A stretch of DNA of 64,000 nt, from assembly GCA_029433155.1 (NCBI GenBank), contig JAQYTT010000001.1, positions 1-64,000 on the forward strand, written 5' to 3'. The translations under genes were made by a program, and so were the position numbers. Within the stretch, counting starts at the first letter, position 1, and each line of letters opens with the position of its first letter. The notes beneath the pieces are model-generated. The model was not told where the DNA came from, did not search any database, and worked only from the letters and a program-made list of their open reading frames with translations. This document shows, one piece after another, positions 34,594 to 45,371 of the stretch. Source of the stretch: Lactobacillaceae bacterium L1_55_11 (GTDB lineage: Bacteria; Bacillota; Bacilli; Lactobacillales; Lactobacillaceae).

Positions 34594-35835
34594 ATGCGAA
34601 TCGGATTATTCACCGACACCTATTTCCCACAGGTTAGTGGGGTAGCAACTTCAATTGAAACTTTACGGGATGCCCTGGTTGAACAGGGGCATGAGGTCTA
34701 CATTTTTACGACGACCGACCCCAAGGTTGATAAGCACGAGGATGAGCCCAATATCTACCGTTTCTCCAGCATGCCCTACTTTGGTATTATCCGTGATCGG
34801 CGCTTTACCTTCCGCGGCTTTATTCAGGCCGTTGACATTGCCCGGGAACTAAACCTGGAAATTGTGCATACTCAGACTGAGTTTTCTCTGGGCCTGATGG
34901 GGAAGTTTGTGGCCCGCCAGCTGGATATTCCAGTAATTCACACGTACCATACCATGTACGAGGACTACACCCACTACATCGCCCGCGGCATGTTGATTAA
35001 GCCCGGTGCGGTTGGTCCAATCGTCAAGTCCTTTATGAAGGGGATGGATGGGGTCATTGCGCCATCCCAGTTAGTCAAAAATACCCTGCAGCGCTATGGC
35101 GTCACTGACATCCCCATGCCTGTGATTCCAACCGGGGTGGCCCTGCCTAAGATTAGTTCAGACAACATTGATTTGCGGGCCCAGTTTGGCTACACGGCTG
35201 ACCAGCCCGTGATTTTGTCGCTGGGCCGGCTGGCCTATGAAAAGAACATTGCCCTGACAATTTCGGCCTTTTCGGAGTTATTGCAGACAATGCCAGACGC
35301 CCGTCTGGTGATTGCCGGGGATGGCCAGGCCCGTAAGACCTTGGAAGAGCAGGTGCATGACCTGGACCTGGAAGACAAGGTTAAGTTTGTCGGCATGGTT
35401 GACCATAACCAGGTTTATGACTATTACCGGATGGCCAATGTCTTTGTTAGCTCTTCCGATTCTGAAACCCAGGGGCTGACCTTTATCGAGGCCATGGCCG
35501 CCGACCGGCCCTTTGTGGCGATTCATTCGCCTTACCTGGACAACCTGGTCGACAGCCCGGCGATTGGCACCCTGGTTGATGATTATGATGATTTCTTAGC
35601 GGCCATCGAGCATTATTTGAAGACGCCGAATACCGCTGAGGATTCGGCTATCCGCCATGAAAAGTTAAAGAACGTGGATGCCCGGACCTTCGCTTCGCGG
35701 GTCTTAGACTTTTACCACGAAATTGAAGAAGACTTCCACCAAAAGCCAATTGAACGTAAGGGTGGCCAAGAGCTGAATGATGACGAAATCAGTTACATCA
35801 AGCGGATCTTGCGGAATCCTTTCAGGAGAAATTGA
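34594..35835 (+). CDS. GT4 glycosyltransferase, probable diacylglycerol glucosyltransferase
   Basis: A 413-residue GT-B enzyme. The N-terminal GIFTDTYFPQVSGVATSIETL-like start (here RIGLFTDTYFPQVSGVATS), the VIHTYHTMYEDYTHY motif, and the C-terminal EX7E region (SDSETQGLTFIEAMAA) match the family that puts the first glucose on diacylglycerol for the LTA anchor (LafA/monoglucosyl-DAG synthase of lactic acid bacteria). The start at 34594 follows GGAG; a TTG four codons upstream overlaps that site. Its neighbour, two bases on, should add the second sugar. Confidence 0.86.
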   Translation: MRIGLFTDTYFPQVSGVATSIETLRDALVEQGHEVYIFTTTDPKVDKHEDEPNIYRFSSMPYFGIIRDRRFTFRGFIQAVDIARELNLEIVHTQTEFSLGLMGKFVARQLDIPVIHTYHTMYEDYTHYIARGMLIKPGAVGPIVKSFMKGMDGVIAPSQLVKNTLQRYGVTDIPMPVIPTGVALPKISSDNIDLRAQFGYTADQPVILSLGRLAYEKNIALTISAFSELLQTMPDARLVIAGDGQARKTLEEQVHDLDLEDKVKFVGMVDHNQVYDYYRMANVFVSSSDSETQGLTFIEAMAADRPFVAIHSPYLDNLVDSPAIGTLVDDYDDFLAAIEHYLKTPNTAEDSAIRHEKLKNVDARTFASRVLDFYHEIEEDFHQKPIERKGGQELNDDEISYIKRILRNPFRRN

Positions 35836-35836
35836 C

Positions 35837-36844
35837 GTGAAAGTATTACTATACTTTGAAAATCAGAATTTAATTGCCAAATCTGGAATTGGCAGGGCCT
35901 TACGCTTGCAGCAAAAGGCCCTTTCTTATACTGACGTGGAAGTGACCACGGACCCCAAGTGCACCGATTATGACATCCTGCACATCAATACTTATGGGGT
36001 TAAGAGCTTTGCCATGGTGCGCAAGGCTCGCAAGTTGGGTAAGAAGGTAATTTACCATGCCCATTCAACCTACGAGGACTTCCGCAATTCCTTCATGGGT
36101 TCTAACCTGCTGGCACCCTTGTACAAGCGCTACTTGATGGCCTTGTACGGCCGGGCCGATGCGCTGATTACGCCCACCCCTTATGCCAAGAGCCTGCTTC
36201 GGGGTTATGGCTTGACCCAGCCAATTTACCCAATCTCAAACGGGATTGAACTGGACAAGTATGCCAGTGACCCAGAGAAGGTGGCTAAGTTCCGGGAATA
36301 TTTCAAGCTCGCCGATGACCAAAAGGTGGTGATTAGTGTGGGCCTGTATTTTGAACGCAAGGGAATTGTGGATTTCTATGAGTTGGCCAAGCGCCATCCG
36401 GAAATCACCTTTATTTGGTTTGGCTATACCGACCCCAAGCTGATTCCAGCTAAGATTCGTAAGCTGGTCTGGGAAGAGCACCTGGATAACCTGATTTTTC
36501 CCGGTTACATTACCGGGGAAGTAATCCTGGGTGCCTATCAGGGAGCCGACCTTTTCCTCTATCCATCCTATGAAGAGACCGAGGGGATTGTGGTCTTAGA
36601 AGCCCTGGCTTCCAAGCAGCAGGTCTTGCTGCGGGATATCCCAGTCTACGACCCCTGGTTAAAGGACGGGGAGAGTGTATATAAGGCCCGCAATTTGGAG
36701 GAGTTTGACCAGAAAATGGCAGACATCCTCGGCGGCGATTTGCCAGATTTGACGGCAGCTGGTTACGAGGTTGCCAAGGGCCGGGACCTAACGGTGATTG
36801 GGCCCGAATTAAAACAGGCCTACCAGGATGTAATTGAGGCCTAG
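35837..36844 (+). CDS. Glycosyltransferase, probable second step of the LTA glycolipid anchor
   Basis: A 335-residue GT4 enzyme beginning VKVLLYFENQNLIAKSGIGR with GTG start and AGGAGA just upstream, inside the end of the preceding gene. The SYEETEGIVVLEALAS motif is the EX7E nucleotide-sugar site. In related species the second gene of such a pair (LafB type) turns glucosyl-DAG into a diglycosyl-DAG. The sugar added, glucose or galactose, cannot be told from sequence. Confidence 0.86.
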   Translation: MKVLLYFENQNLIAKSGIGRALRLQQKALSYTDVEVTTDPKCTDYDILHINTYGVKSFAMVRKARKLGKKVIYHAHSTYEDFRNSFMGSNLLAPLYKRYLMALYGRADALITPTPYAKSLLRGYGLTQPIYPISNGIELDKYASDPEKVAKFREYFKLADDQKVVISVGLYFERKGIVDFYELAKRHPEITFIWFGYTDPKLIPAKIRKLVWEEHLDNLIFPGYITGEVILGAYQGADLFLYPSYEETEGIVVLEALASKQQVLLRDIPVYDPWLKDGESVYKARNLEEFDQKMADILGGDLPDLTAAGYEVAKGRDLTVIGPELKQAYQDVIEA

Positions 36845-36854
36845 GAGTTCTGAT

Positions 36855-37883
36855 ATGTTGAAACGTAATCGAATATCGGCCCTAATTGTGGTGGTCCTGA
36901 CCGGGATTACCATCTTTTACCTGCACCGGGAACTGCGTGGCAAGGGGAAGCAGCTAGAGGCGGCCCTCCACGTCCTAGACTGGCGCTGGTTGCTGGGTGG
37001 CTTTTTGATGATGGTTCTTTCAATTTTCTTGGAAGCCCTGGCCACCCGGGCCTTACTAGACCGGGAAGACCGGTCCGAGGTGACCTGGGGCACCTTAATC
37101 CGTGTGCCCCTGTTAAACTTGCTGGGAACGGGACTGACGCCCTTCGCTAGTGGGGGACAGCCGGCCCAGCTTTATGCCCTGGCCCATTCTAAAATGGATG
37201 GCGGCCGGGCCATGTCGATTATCTTGATGAAGTTTTTGGTTTATCAGGTGGTCGTGGTGGTCTTCTTCCTGGTCGGTTATGTGGCCGCGGATAATTTTAT
37301 TTACCAGCAGGTTGATCCAACCTTTGCCAACTTCATTCCCTTTGCCATCTTGATTCACGCCGTGGTGATTATCGGGATTGCCCTGGTCATGTTTTGGCCG
37401 TCCTTTACGCTCAAGTTAGTTGACCTAACTGAGCGCCTGATTGGGAAGTTTTTGGAACCAGAGCGTTATCAACGCCTGGTTGATAATTTGAAGGAAAAGA
37501 TTGAAAACTTCCACTTTGAATCACGCCGGGTGATTTCTAACTGGCGGGACTTGCTGGGTTCAACCTTCTTCACGACCCTGCAGCTGATTGTCTTTTACAT
37601 GATTCCTTACTTTGTGATCCGGGCCTTTGGTTATGCTGATGTGAACCCCTGGTTGATTGTGACGATGAACATCATGATTGTCATGGTGATTTCCCTTTTC
37701 CCAATCCCAGGTGGGGTCGGCGGGGCTGAGTTAAGTTTTCAACTGCTCTTTACCCCCTTTGTGAAAAACCCGGCCACTTTGATCCTTGTGATTTTGATTT
37801 GGCGTTTAATCACCTACTACTTTGGTCTGTTTGCTGGTATAATTGCTTATATTTTGCCGGTTTCTAAGACTGCCAAAAAATAG
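36855..37883 (+). CDS. UPF0104/MprF-flippase-like membrane protein
   Basis: A 342-residue protein with about eight helices, related to the N-terminal flippase half of MprF (lysylphosphatidylglycerol synthase TM region family), with GTGLTPFASGGQPAQLYAL and FPIPGGVGGAELSFQ as marks. Following two glycolipid synthases, it may flip the anchor glycolipid, though this is inference; it is often found there in lactobacilli. TAGGAG lies upstream of the chosen ATG. Confidence 0.83.
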   Translation: MLKRNRISALIVVVLTGITIFYLHRELRGKGKQLEAALHVLDWRWLLGGFLMMVLSIFLEALATRALLDREDRSEVTWGTLIRVPLLNLLGTGLTPFASGGQPAQLYALAHSKMDGGRAMSIILMKFLVYQVVVVVFFLVGYVAADNFIYQQVDPTFANFIPFAILIHAVVIIGIALVMFWPSFTLKLVDLTERLIGKFLEPERYQRLVDNLKEKIENFHFESRRVISNWRDLLGSTFFTTLQLIVFYMIPYFVIRAFGYADVNPWLIVTMNIMIVMVISLFPIPGGVGGAELSFQLLFTPFVKNPATLILVILIWRLITYYFGLFAGIIAYILPVSKTAKK

Positions 37884-37899
37884 GTCGGAGGTGAGTACT

Positions 37900-38163
37900 T
37901 TGACAGATTCCAACCGTTCAAAAAGTGAATTAAATCAGATTTTGGGGCGCCTGCACGCCATGCAGGAGGCTACCGACGATCTCATCCAAATTCGCCGCTT
38001 TGACGTTTACGGGGTGGAGGTCTTACAAGTGCGTTACGACCAGGTAAACAAGCTGTGGACCATCATGGAACACCGGCAAGCCCACCGGTTTCAATTTGAT
38101 GACATTGACTTAGTTGCCATTGAAATTTATGATTTACTGCGTGATGTGCAGCTGACATTTTAG
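37900..38163 (+). CDS. YkuJ family protein (DUF1797)
   Basis: An 87-residue soluble protein: SELNQILGRLHAMQEATDD at the start and FDVYGVEVLQVRYD, then FDDIDLVAIEIYDLL. This is the YkuJ fold of unknown function. The start is TTG at 37900, with CGGAGGTGAG just before; the GTG inside that site is unlikely. It lies 16 bases after the flippase-like gene and 24 before ltaS. Confidence 0.82.
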   Translation: MTDSNRSKSELNQILGRLHAMQEATDDLIQIRRFDVYGVEVLQVRYDQVNKLWTIMEHRQAHRFQFDDIDLVAIEIYDLLRDVQLTF

Positions 38164-38187
38164 TCAGGAAAAGCTTGTGAGGCTGTA

Positions 38188-40308
38188 ATGAAAGCTCGTT
38201 TAAAAAAGTTGTTTAACCCCCGCCTCTGGTGGGATAAAACCAAACAAACAATGGATACTTCGGCACCCATTGTTTGGTTTTTTGTGTTAAACGTGGTCCT
38301 AGTTTGGCTAAAGACATACGTCAACTACTGGTTGAACTTCAACCTAGGCGTGGAAGGGGCCATTCAGCAGTTCCTGCTGGTCCTAAACCCACTGCCCTCG
38401 GCGATTATCCTGCTGAGTCTGGCCCTTTATTTCCGTGGAGCCCTCAGCTACTGGATTGCGATTTTGATGAACTTGATTCAGTCGCTGTGGCTCTTTTCTA
38501 ATATCTTGTACTACCGCGAGTTCTCGGACTTTCTTTCCATTGGAATTATTGGCTCGGGTTCGTCGACCAGTAACAACCTGGGTAAGTCGATTGTGGCCAT
38601 TATTCACTGGTCAGACTTCCTGGTTTTCCTGGATATCATTATCTTGATTCTGCTCTTAGTCTTTAAGCAATTAAAGATTGATAAGAAGGGAATTCAGAAA
38701 AAGTATGCTATTTTGACGACTCTGCTAGGAGTCGTGTTGATGTTTGTTGATTACGGGATTGCTTCAGTGGACCGGTCGGGCTTGCTGACGCGTTCCTTTG
38801 ATAACAACTACATCGTTAAGTACCTGGGCTTAAATGAGTACGTCGTCTTTAATGCCTTCCAGACTTATAACCAAAATAACAGTCGAAAACAGGCCAAGCC
38901 GGCGGACTTGCAAAAGATTAAGAGCTTTATTGCTGCCAACCAAACCCCGGCGAACGTTGATTACTACGGTACCGAGAAGGGTAAGAACGTCTTTGTCATT
39001 CACCTGGAGTCCTTCCAGCAGTTCCTGATTGACTACAAGGTCGATGGTCAAGAGGTAACGCCTAACTTAAACCAGTTCTACCATGACCAGAACACCCTAA
39101 GTTTTGATAACTTCTATAACCAGGTCGGCCAGGGGAAGACTTCTGATGCGGAGATGATGCAGGAAAACAGTCTCTTTGGTCTCTCAACTGGTTCGGCCAT
39201 GGTTAAATACGGGGCAAGTAACACCTTTGAAGCTATGCCAGCCATTTTGGACCAGCAGGGTTACACCACGGCGGCCTTCCACGGGGATGTTTCAACCTTC
39301 TGGAACCGGAACAACACCTATAAGTCCTTTGGTTATGACTATTTCTTCTCCAAGGATTATTTCCCTAACGCCAACAAGGCCAGCAACAACGTCGGTTACG
39401 GCCTGAAGGATAAGATTTTCCTGAAGGATTCGGCCCAGTATATTGAACAGTTACCACAACCGTTCTATGCCAAGCTGATTACGGTTACTAACCACTATCC
39501 TTATGACCTGGATAAGCAAAATATTGACTTCCCAGCCACTAAGACCGGGGATAACACGGTCGATGGCTACGTGCAGACGGCCCACTACCTGGATGAGTCC
39601 TTTGGCGAACTGATGAACTACCTTAAGCAGGCTGGTCTGTATGATAATTCCGTCTTTGTCCTCTACGGGGACCACTACGGTATTTCAGAAAACCATCAGC
39701 CGGCCATTGCCCAGCTCCTGGGTAAGGACAACGTCGATAACTACGACCTAGCCCAGTTCCAAAAGGTGCCGTTCATGATTCACGCTAGCAACTTGCAGGG
39801 TGGTATCGATCACACCTACGGTGGTGAAATCGATATGATGCCAACCTTGCTGCGTCTGCTCGGTGTGCCAACTGAAGGCATGACCATGTTTGGCCACGAC
39901 TTACTGTCGACCAAGGACCCTCAGGTAGTTGTCTTCCGTGACGGCGACTGGGTCACGCCAAAGTACATGAAGTACCGGAACCAGTACTACGATACGGCTA
40001 CTGGTAACAAGCTTGACATTGATAATGATCCAGACTTAAAGGCGGCTGCTAAGACCAATCAGGAATACGCCGATAAGGCCTTGCTGTATTCGGATAAGGT
40101 AATTACCGGTGACCTGCTGCGCTTTGATACGAACCGCAGTGATTTCCATGCCATTAACAAGAAGGACTTTAACTATCAGCGGACGGAAGCCTTGAAGAAG
40201 CTCAAGCAAAGTCAGCAGAGTAGTCCTTCCAGTGTCCTGGCTAAAAACGGTGGTCATTCAACCTTGGGAGATTACACTACCAGTGCGCCCGAGCTGAATA
40301 ACCAGTAA
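38188..40308 (+). CDS. ltaS: Lipoteichoic acid synthase LtaS
   Basis: Polymerises glycerol phosphate from phosphatidylglycerol onto the glycolipid anchor. Five N-terminal helices (about 20-200) precede the extracellular sulfatase-like domain (about 255-610). The catalytic threonine is in VGQGKTSDAEMM (Thr near 317), metal-binding residues in HLESFQ and FVLYGDHYG, plus AAFHGDVSTFWNR. The C-terminal tail (about 620-706) is polar and longer than needed for catalysis. The two glycosyltransferases upstream make its anchor. Confidence 0.95.
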   Translation: MKARLKKLFNPRLWWDKTKQTMDTSAPIVWFFVLNVVLVWLKTYVNYWLNFNLGVEGAIQQFLLVLNPLPSAIILLSLALYFRGALSYWIAILMNLIQSLWLFSNILYYREFSDFLSIGIIGSGSSTSNNLGKSIVAIIHWSDFLVFLDIIILILLLVFKQLKIDKKGIQKKYAILTTLLGVVLMFVDYGIASVDRSGLLTRSFDNNYIVKYLGLNEYVVFNAFQTYNQNNSRKQAKPADLQKIKSFIAANQTPANVDYYGTEKGKNVFVIHLESFQQFLIDYKVDGQEVTPNLNQFYHDQNTLSFDNFYNQVGQGKTSDAEMMQENSLFGLSTGSAMVKYGASNTFEAMPAILDQQGYTTAAFHGDVSTFWNRNNTYKSFGYDYFFSKDYFPNANKASNNVGYGLKDKIFLKDSAQYIEQLPQPFYAKLITVTNHYPYDLDKQNIDFPATKTGDNTVDGYVQTAHYLDESFGELMNYLKQAGLYDNSVFVLYGDHYGISENHQPAIAQLLGKDNVDNYDLAQFQKVPFMIHASNLQGGIDHTYGGEIDMMPTLLRLLGVPTEGMTMFGHDLLSTKDPQVVVFRDGDWVTPKYMKYRNQYYDTATGNKLDIDNDPDLKAAAKTNQEYADKALLYSDKVITGDLLRFDTNRSDFHAINKKDFNYQRTEALKKLKQSQQSSPSSVLAKNGGHSTLGDYTTSAPELNNQ

Positions 40309-40321
40309 TAAATATGACTAA

Positions 40322-40362
40322 AACGAACACCTAGCCAAGCTAGAACAAGTGTTCGTTTTTAT
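40322..40362 (+). terminator. Terminator of ltaS
   Basis: AACGAACAC-CTAGC-CAAG-CTAG-AACAAGTGTTCGTT followed by TTTATATT. Both the inner CTAG and outer CGAACAC/GTGTTCG arms pair. The second arm contains a LexA box. Confidence 0.8.
40343..40354. promoter_or_regulatory. LexA (SOS) box upstream of uvrB
   Basis: GAACAAGTGTTC fits the Gram-positive SOS box GAACRNRYGTTC. It overlaps the -35 region (TTCGTT, 40352-40357) of the uvrB promoter and the downstream arm of the ltaS terminator. LexA binding here would repress uvrBA. Confidence 0.75.
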
Positions 40363-40380
40363 ATTCTTTGATGCTATAAT
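40352..40380 (+). promoter_or_regulatory. Promoter of uvrBA
   Basis: A perfect TATAAT (40375-40380) with a weak -35 TTCGTT 17 bases upstream, 36 bases before the uvrB start. Confidence 0.6.
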
Positions 40381-40416
40381 ATAATCACTGTAATTTCGCT
40401 TTTGAAAGGGGTCCCT

Positions 40417-42441
40417 ATGATTACACACCAAGAAAAACGCGATTTCGATTTGGTATCCAAGTACCAGCCAACCGGTGACCAACCCCAGGCCATCAATCAG
40501 TTAGTAACTGGCCTAGATAACGGGGTTAAGGAGCAAATCCTCTTAGGGGCAACCGGAACCGGTAAGACCTTTACCATGTCTAACGTCATTGCCAAGCACA
40601 AGAAGCCCACCCTGGTTTTAAGCCACAACAAGACCCTGGCCGGCCAGCTCTATAGTGAGCTTAAGGAATTTTTCCCCAATAACGCGGTGGAATACTTTGT
40701 TTCTTACTATGATTATTATCAGCCGGAAGCCTATGTGCCTAGTTCTGACACTTTCATTGAGAAGGATTCTTCTATTAACGATGAAATCGATAAGCTGCGT
40801 AACTCAGCCACCAGCTCTCTTTTTGAGCGGGATGATGTCATCGTGGTGGCCTCGGTATCTTCAATCTTTGGACTGGGTGATCCTCACCAGTACCGCGACC
40901 ACGTAATCAGTCTGCGGACGGGGAACGAGTACGGCCGAAACCAGCTGCTCTATGACTTGGTTAACATCCAATTTAGCCGAAACGATATCGATTTCCAGCG
41001 TGGAACTTTTCGGGTGCGCGGGGATGTCGTTGAGATTTTCCCAGCTTCCCAGGATGAAGTGGCCCTGCGGATTGAATTCTTCGGGGACGAAATTGACCGA
41101 ATTCGGGAAGTAAACGCCCTAACTGGCGAAACGATTGCTGAACGGGACCACGTGGCTATTTTCCCAGCCAAGCACTTCATGACCGATGACAACCGGATGC
41201 AACAAGCCCTGAAGGGAATCCGTGGCGAGATGGAAGAGCAGGTTAAGCTCTTCCAGTCCCAAGGAAAGTTGCTAGAGGCCCAGCGGATTAAGCAGCGGAC
41301 CGAGTATGACCTGGCTATGTTAGAGGAAATGGGCTTCACCAGCGGGATTGAGAACTATTCACGCTGGATGGACGGCCGTCAGGCTGGCGAAGCGCCCTTT
41401 ACCCTGCTAGACTTCTTCCCCAAGGACTATCTCTTGGTTGTCGATGAGAGTCACGTGACCATGCCCCAGGTACGAGGCATGTACAACGGTGACCGGGCGC
41501 GGAAGCAGACCCTGGTGGACTATGGTTTCCGGCTGCCTTCAGCCCTGGATAACCGGCCTTTAAAACTACCTGAGTTTGAAAAGCACGTTAATCAGATTAT
41601 TTACATGTCGGCCACCCCTGGTGACTATGAGCTGGAGCGGGTACCAGAAAAGGATATTGCCCAGCAGATTATCCGGCCAACTGGCCTCTTGGATCCTGAT
41701 GTGGAAGTCCGGCCAGTGATGGGTCAGATTGATGACCTGGTTGGTGAGATTAACAAGCGCATCGACAAGGATGAACGGGTCTTTATCACGACCTTGACCA
41801 AGCGGATGTCGGAAGATTTGACTGACTATTTGAAGGACCTGGGTATTAAGGTCGCTTACCTGCACTCCGATATTAAGACCCTGGAACGGACTGAGATTAT
41901 TCGTGATTTGCGTCTGGGTAAGTACGACGTTTTGATCGGGATTAACCTCCTGCGTGAGGGAATCGATGTGCCGGAAACTTCCCTGGTGGCCATTTTGGAT
42001 GCCGACAAGGAAGGCTTCCTGCGTAATTCCCGTTCCCTGATTCAGACCATGGGTCGGGCGGCCCGTAACGCCAACGGTCACGTCATTATGTATGCTGACC
42101 AGGTTACTAAGGCGATGAAGACTGCCATTGATGAGACTAAGCGCCGGCGGACCATCCAGCAGGAGTACAACCAGGAGCACGGCATTGTCCCTCAGACGAT
42201 TAAGAAGGACATCCGGGACTTGATTTCCGTTACCCATGCGGTTGAAGTTAACGATAAGAACGTTGACCTGACCGAGGTTGACTTTGGTGACCTGCCAGAA
42301 GACGAGCAGCAAGAGATTTTGCAGAACCTGACCCAGCAAATGAAGGCTGCCGCTAAGGTCTTAGACTTTGAAACTGCCGCTAAGATGCGGGACCAGATTG
42401 ATAAGTTAAAGGCGGATGCCGGCCTGATTAAAAAGAAGTAA
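40417..42441 (+). CDS. uvrB: Excinuclease ABC subunit B
   Basis: The damage-verifying helicase-like subunit of nucleotide excision repair. The 674-residue chain has Walker [12 protein letters not shown] (about 38-48), the beta-hairpin region [14 protein letters not shown], the DESHVT motif, helicase motif VI region MGRAARN, and a C-terminal UvrC-binding UVR motif (about 632-668). The start at 40417 follows GAAAGGGG. uvrA lies 24 bases on. Confidence 0.97.
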   Translation: MITHQEKRDFDLVSKYQPTGDQPQAINQLVTGLDNGVKEQILLGATGTGKTFTMSNVIAKHKKPTLVLSHNKTLAGQLYSELKEFFPNNAVEYFVSYYDYYQPEAYVPSSDTFIEKDSSINDEIDKLRNSATSSLFERDDVIVVASVSSIFGLGDPHQYRDHVISLRTGNEYGRNQLLYDLVNIQFSRNDIDFQRGTFRVRGDVVEIFPASQDEVALRIEFFGDEIDRIREVNALTGETIAERDHVAIFPAKHFMTDDNRMQQALKGIRGEMEEQVKLFQSQGKLLEAQRIKQRTEYDLAMLEEMGFTSGIENYSRWMDGRQAGEAPFTLLDFFPKDYLLVVDESHVTMPQVRGMYNGDRARKQTLVDYGFRLPSALDNRPLKLPEFEKHVNQIIYMSATPGDYELERVPEKDIAQQIIRPTGLLDPDVEVRPVMGQIDDLVGEINKRIDKDERVFITTLTKRMSEDLTDYLKDLGIKVAYLHSDIKTLERTEIIRDLRLGKYDVLIGINLLREGIDVPETSLVAILDADKEGFLRNSRSLIQTMGRAARNANGHVIMYADQVTKAMKTAIDETKRRRTIQQEYNQEHGIVPQTIKKDIRDLISVTHAVEVNDKNVDLTEVDFGDLPEDEQQEILQNLTQQMKAAAKVLDFETAAKMRDQIDKLKADAGLIKKK

Positions 42442-42465
42442 TTGCACTTGGCAAAGAAGGGTAAA

Positions 42466-45336
42466 ATGTCTAAAAATTTCATTCAAATCCGGGGTGCCCG
42501 GGCCCACAACTTAAAAAACGTTGACGTTGACATCCCCAAGGACAGTCTGACTGTTATTACCGGTTTATCCGGTTCAGGAAAGTCGTCCCTGGCCTTTGAC
42601 ACACTGTATGCCGAAGGTCAGCGGCGTTACGTTGAAAGTCTGAGTGCCTATGCCCGCCAGTTTTTGGGGCAGATGGATAAGCCTGATGTTGATTCGATTG
42701 ACGGGCTTTCACCAGCGATTTCCATCGACCAGAAGACCACTTCTAATAATCCCCGGTCTACGGTGGGCACGGTCACTGAAATTAGTGACTACTTCCGCCT
42801 GCTCTTTGCCCGGGTAGGGAAGCCTGACGACCCCAAGGATGGGACCAAGATTATGTACACCATTGACCAGATGGTGAACTATGTCCAGGAACACCTGCCC
42901 GAGGGGACCCGGCTGCAGGTCTTTGCGCCGGTAATCGTCAATAAGCGCGGGAGCCACGTTAAAACCTTTGAAAAGATGCGCAAGCAGGGCTATGTCCGCG
43001 CCCGCGTCGATGGTGAAATTCTAGAATTAGATGAACACCCGGATTTGAGTTTGGCCCGCAACAAGTCCCACGACATCGAGGTCATGGTTGATCGAATTGT
43101 TCTGCGCGATAATACCCGTTCACGGCTCTATGACTCGATGGAAAGTGCCACTGGTCTTAGTGATGGCTTGGTGACCTTGGAAGTCGTACCCCGTGGGGAC
43201 GAACCAGCCGTTGAACCACTGAAGTTTTCAGACCACTACCTGGGCGAACTCCGTGATTTTCGGGTGGGTCGCTTAGAACCCCGGCTTTTTAGTTTTAATG
43301 CGCCAATGGGGGCCTGTCCGGTCTGCCAGGGTCTGGGTGTGACCCGGGAAGTTGACCTAGACCTGGTGATTCCTGACCAGGATAAGAGCTTGCGCCAGGG
43401 GGCAATTGCGCCTTGGAACCCAATTTCTTCTAACTATTATCCAGAAATGCTGGCCCAGTTCTGTGACCAGTTCAAGATTGACCTGGATAAGCCCTTTAAA
43501 AAGCTGACGGAAAAGCAGCAGGACCTGATCCTAAACGGTTCTGGTTCAGCAACCTTCCACTTCCACTACAAGAATGACTTTGGTGGGGTCCGTGACGTTG
43601 ACCAGCCGTTTGAAGGGGTTTTGGCCAATATTAGCCGTCGCTTTAATGAAACTAATTCTGATTTCACCCGTGACCAGATGGCCCAGTACATGACTGAGCT
43701 GACTTGTAAGGCCTGCCATGGTTACCGCTTAAACCCTGCTGCCCTGTCGGTTAAGGTGGACGGTCGTCACATTGGCCAGGTGGCCGAGATGGCCGTTTCG
43801 GATGAACTCCACTTCTTCGAGCACCTGCACTTTGGTCAGCAGGACAGTGAAATTGCCGCACCAATCATTAAGGAAATCAAGGACCGCTTAGGCTTCTTGG
43901 AGAGTGTCGGCTTGCAGTACCTGACTCTGGCTCGGTCGGCCCGGACTTTGTCAGGTGGGGAATCGCAGCGAATTCGTTTGGCCACTCAAATTGGGGCCAA
44001 CCTGTCCGGTGTGCTCTACGTTTTGGATGAACCTTCGATTGGTTTGCACCAACGCGATAACGACATGCTGCTGAATTCTATGCAGCGGATGCGGGATTTG
44101 GGCAACACCCTGGTCGTGGTTGAACACGATGAGGACACCATGTTGTCAGCCGACTACCTGGTTGATGTTGGTCCTGGGGCCGGTGCCTTAGGCGGTAAGA
44201 TTGTCGCTTCAGGCACGCCTGAAGAGGTCGCTAAAGACCCTAATTCCCTGACCGGCCAGTATCTGTCTGGCAAGCGCTTTATCCCAGTTCCTACAAAGCG
44301 GCGTAAGGGCAATGGTCAAAGCATTAACATCAAGGGCGCCAAGGAAAACAACCTGAAGAACGTCAATGTTAAATTCCCACTAGGCAAGTTTATTGCGGTT
44401 ACTGGTGTTTCTGGGTCGGGAAAGTCGACCCTGGTTAACATGATCTTAAAGCGGGCCCTGAAGCAGAAGTTAAATCACAATGCTCAAAAGCCAGGTGCTT
44501 ACCGGGCCATTGAGGGCGTTGAAAACGTGGAGCAGGTGGTTGATATCGACCAGTCCCCAATTGGGCGGACACCACGTTCTAACCCGGCTACGTATACCGG
44601 CGTCTTCGATGATATCCGGGAGCTCTTCGCCCAGACCAATGAGGCCAAGCTGCGCGGTTATAGCAAGGGCCGGTTCTCCTTTAACACTAAGGGCGGTCGG
44701 TGTGAAAACTGTCGCGGTGATGGGGTCATCAAGATTGAGATGAACTTCCTACCCGATGTCTATGTAGCCTGTGAGGTCTGCAATGGTACCCGGTATAACT
44801 CGGAGACCCTGGATGTTACCTACAAGGGCTATAACATTGCCCAGGTCTTGAACATGACTGCGGCAGAAGCCCTGGAGTTCTTCGCGCCCATTCCAAAGAT
44901 TGCCCGGCGGCTGCAAACCATTAACGATGTCGGTCTAGGATACGTGAAGTTGGGCCAGTCAGCGACGACCCTGTCAGGTGGTGAAGCCCAGCGGATGAAG
45001 CTGGCTTCGGAATTACACCGGCGGACCAATGGTAAGACGGTTTACATTCTAGACGAACCGACGACTGGTTTACACACTGATGACATAGCTCGCCTGTTAG
45101 ACGTCTTAAATCGCCTAGCCGATGCTGGCAACACCGTGATTGTGATTGAGCACAACCTGGATGTGATTAAGTCGGCCGACTGGCTGATTGACATGGGTCC
45201 AGAAGGTGGCGCCGGCGGTGGGAAGGTTTTGGTTTCTGGCACGCCTGAGAAGGTGATGAAGAACGAACATTCCTACACTGGTAAGTACTTGAAAGAAATT
45301 ATTGAACGGGACCTTGCCCGACAAAAGAAGGCATAA
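42466..45336 (+). CDS. uvrA: Excinuclease ABC subunit A
   Basis: The damage-sensing ATPase of nucleotide excision repair: 956 residues with two ABC modules. Walker A motifs GLSGSGKSS (about 32) and GVSGSGKST (about 645) and signatures [12 protein letters not shown] and [12 protein letters not shown] are all intact, as are the zinc fingers CPVCQGLG and CENCRGDG...CEVCNGTR. I start at MSKNFIQ (42466), with AGAAGGG upstream. A terminator follows. Confidence 0.97.
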   Translation: MSKNFIQIRGARAHNLKNVDVDIPKDSLTVITGLSGSGKSSLAFDTLYAEGQRRYVESLSAYARQFLGQMDKPDVDSIDGLSPAISIDQKTTSNNPRSTVGTVTEISDYFRLLFARVGKPDDPKDGTKIMYTIDQMVNYVQEHLPEGTRLQVFAPVIVNKRGSHVKTFEKMRKQGYVRARVDGEILELDEHPDLSLARNKSHDIEVMVDRIVLRDNTRSRLYDSMESATGLSDGLVTLEVVPRGDEPAVEPLKFSDHYLGELRDFRVGRLEPRLFSFNAPMGACPVCQGLGVTREVDLDLVIPDQDKSLRQGAIAPWNPISSNYYPEMLAQFCDQFKIDLDKPFKKLTEKQQDLILNGSGSATFHFHYKNDFGGVRDVDQPFEGVLANISRRFNETNSDFTRDQMAQYMTELTCKACHGYRLNPAALSVKVDGRHIGQVAEMAVSDELHFFEHLHFGQQDSEIAAPIIKEIKDRLGFLESVGLQYLTLARSARTLSGGESQRIRLATQIGANLSGVLYVLDEPSIGLHQRDNDMLLNSMQRMRDLGNTLVVVEHDEDTMLSADYLVDVGPGAGALGGKIVASGTPEEVAKDPNSLTGQYLSGKRFIPVPTKRRKGNGQSINIKGAKENNLKNVNVKFPLGKFIAVTGVSGSGKSTLVNMILKRALKQKLNHNAQKPGAYRAIEGVENVEQVVDIDQSPIGRTPRSNPATYTGVFDDIRELFAQTNEAKLRGYSKGRFSFNTKGGRCENCRGDGVIKIEMNFLPDVYVACEVCNGTRYNSETLDVTYKGYNIAQVLNMTAAEALEFFAPIPKIARRLQTINDVGLGYVKLGQSATTLSGGEAQRMKLASELHRRTNGKTVYILDEPTTGLHTDDIARLLDVLNRLADAGNTVIVIEHNLDVIKSADWLIDMGPEGGAGGGKVLVSGTPEKVMKNEHSYTGKYLKEIIERDLARQKKA

Positions 45337-45364
45337 AAAAAGCAGGCTTAGACCTGCTTTTTTG
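45335..45364. terminator. Bidirectional terminator
   Basis: AAAAAAAGCAGG-CTTAGA-CCTGCTTTTTTGC between convergent uvrA and thyA. Confidence 0.9.
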
Positions 45365-45371
45365 CTGGGTA

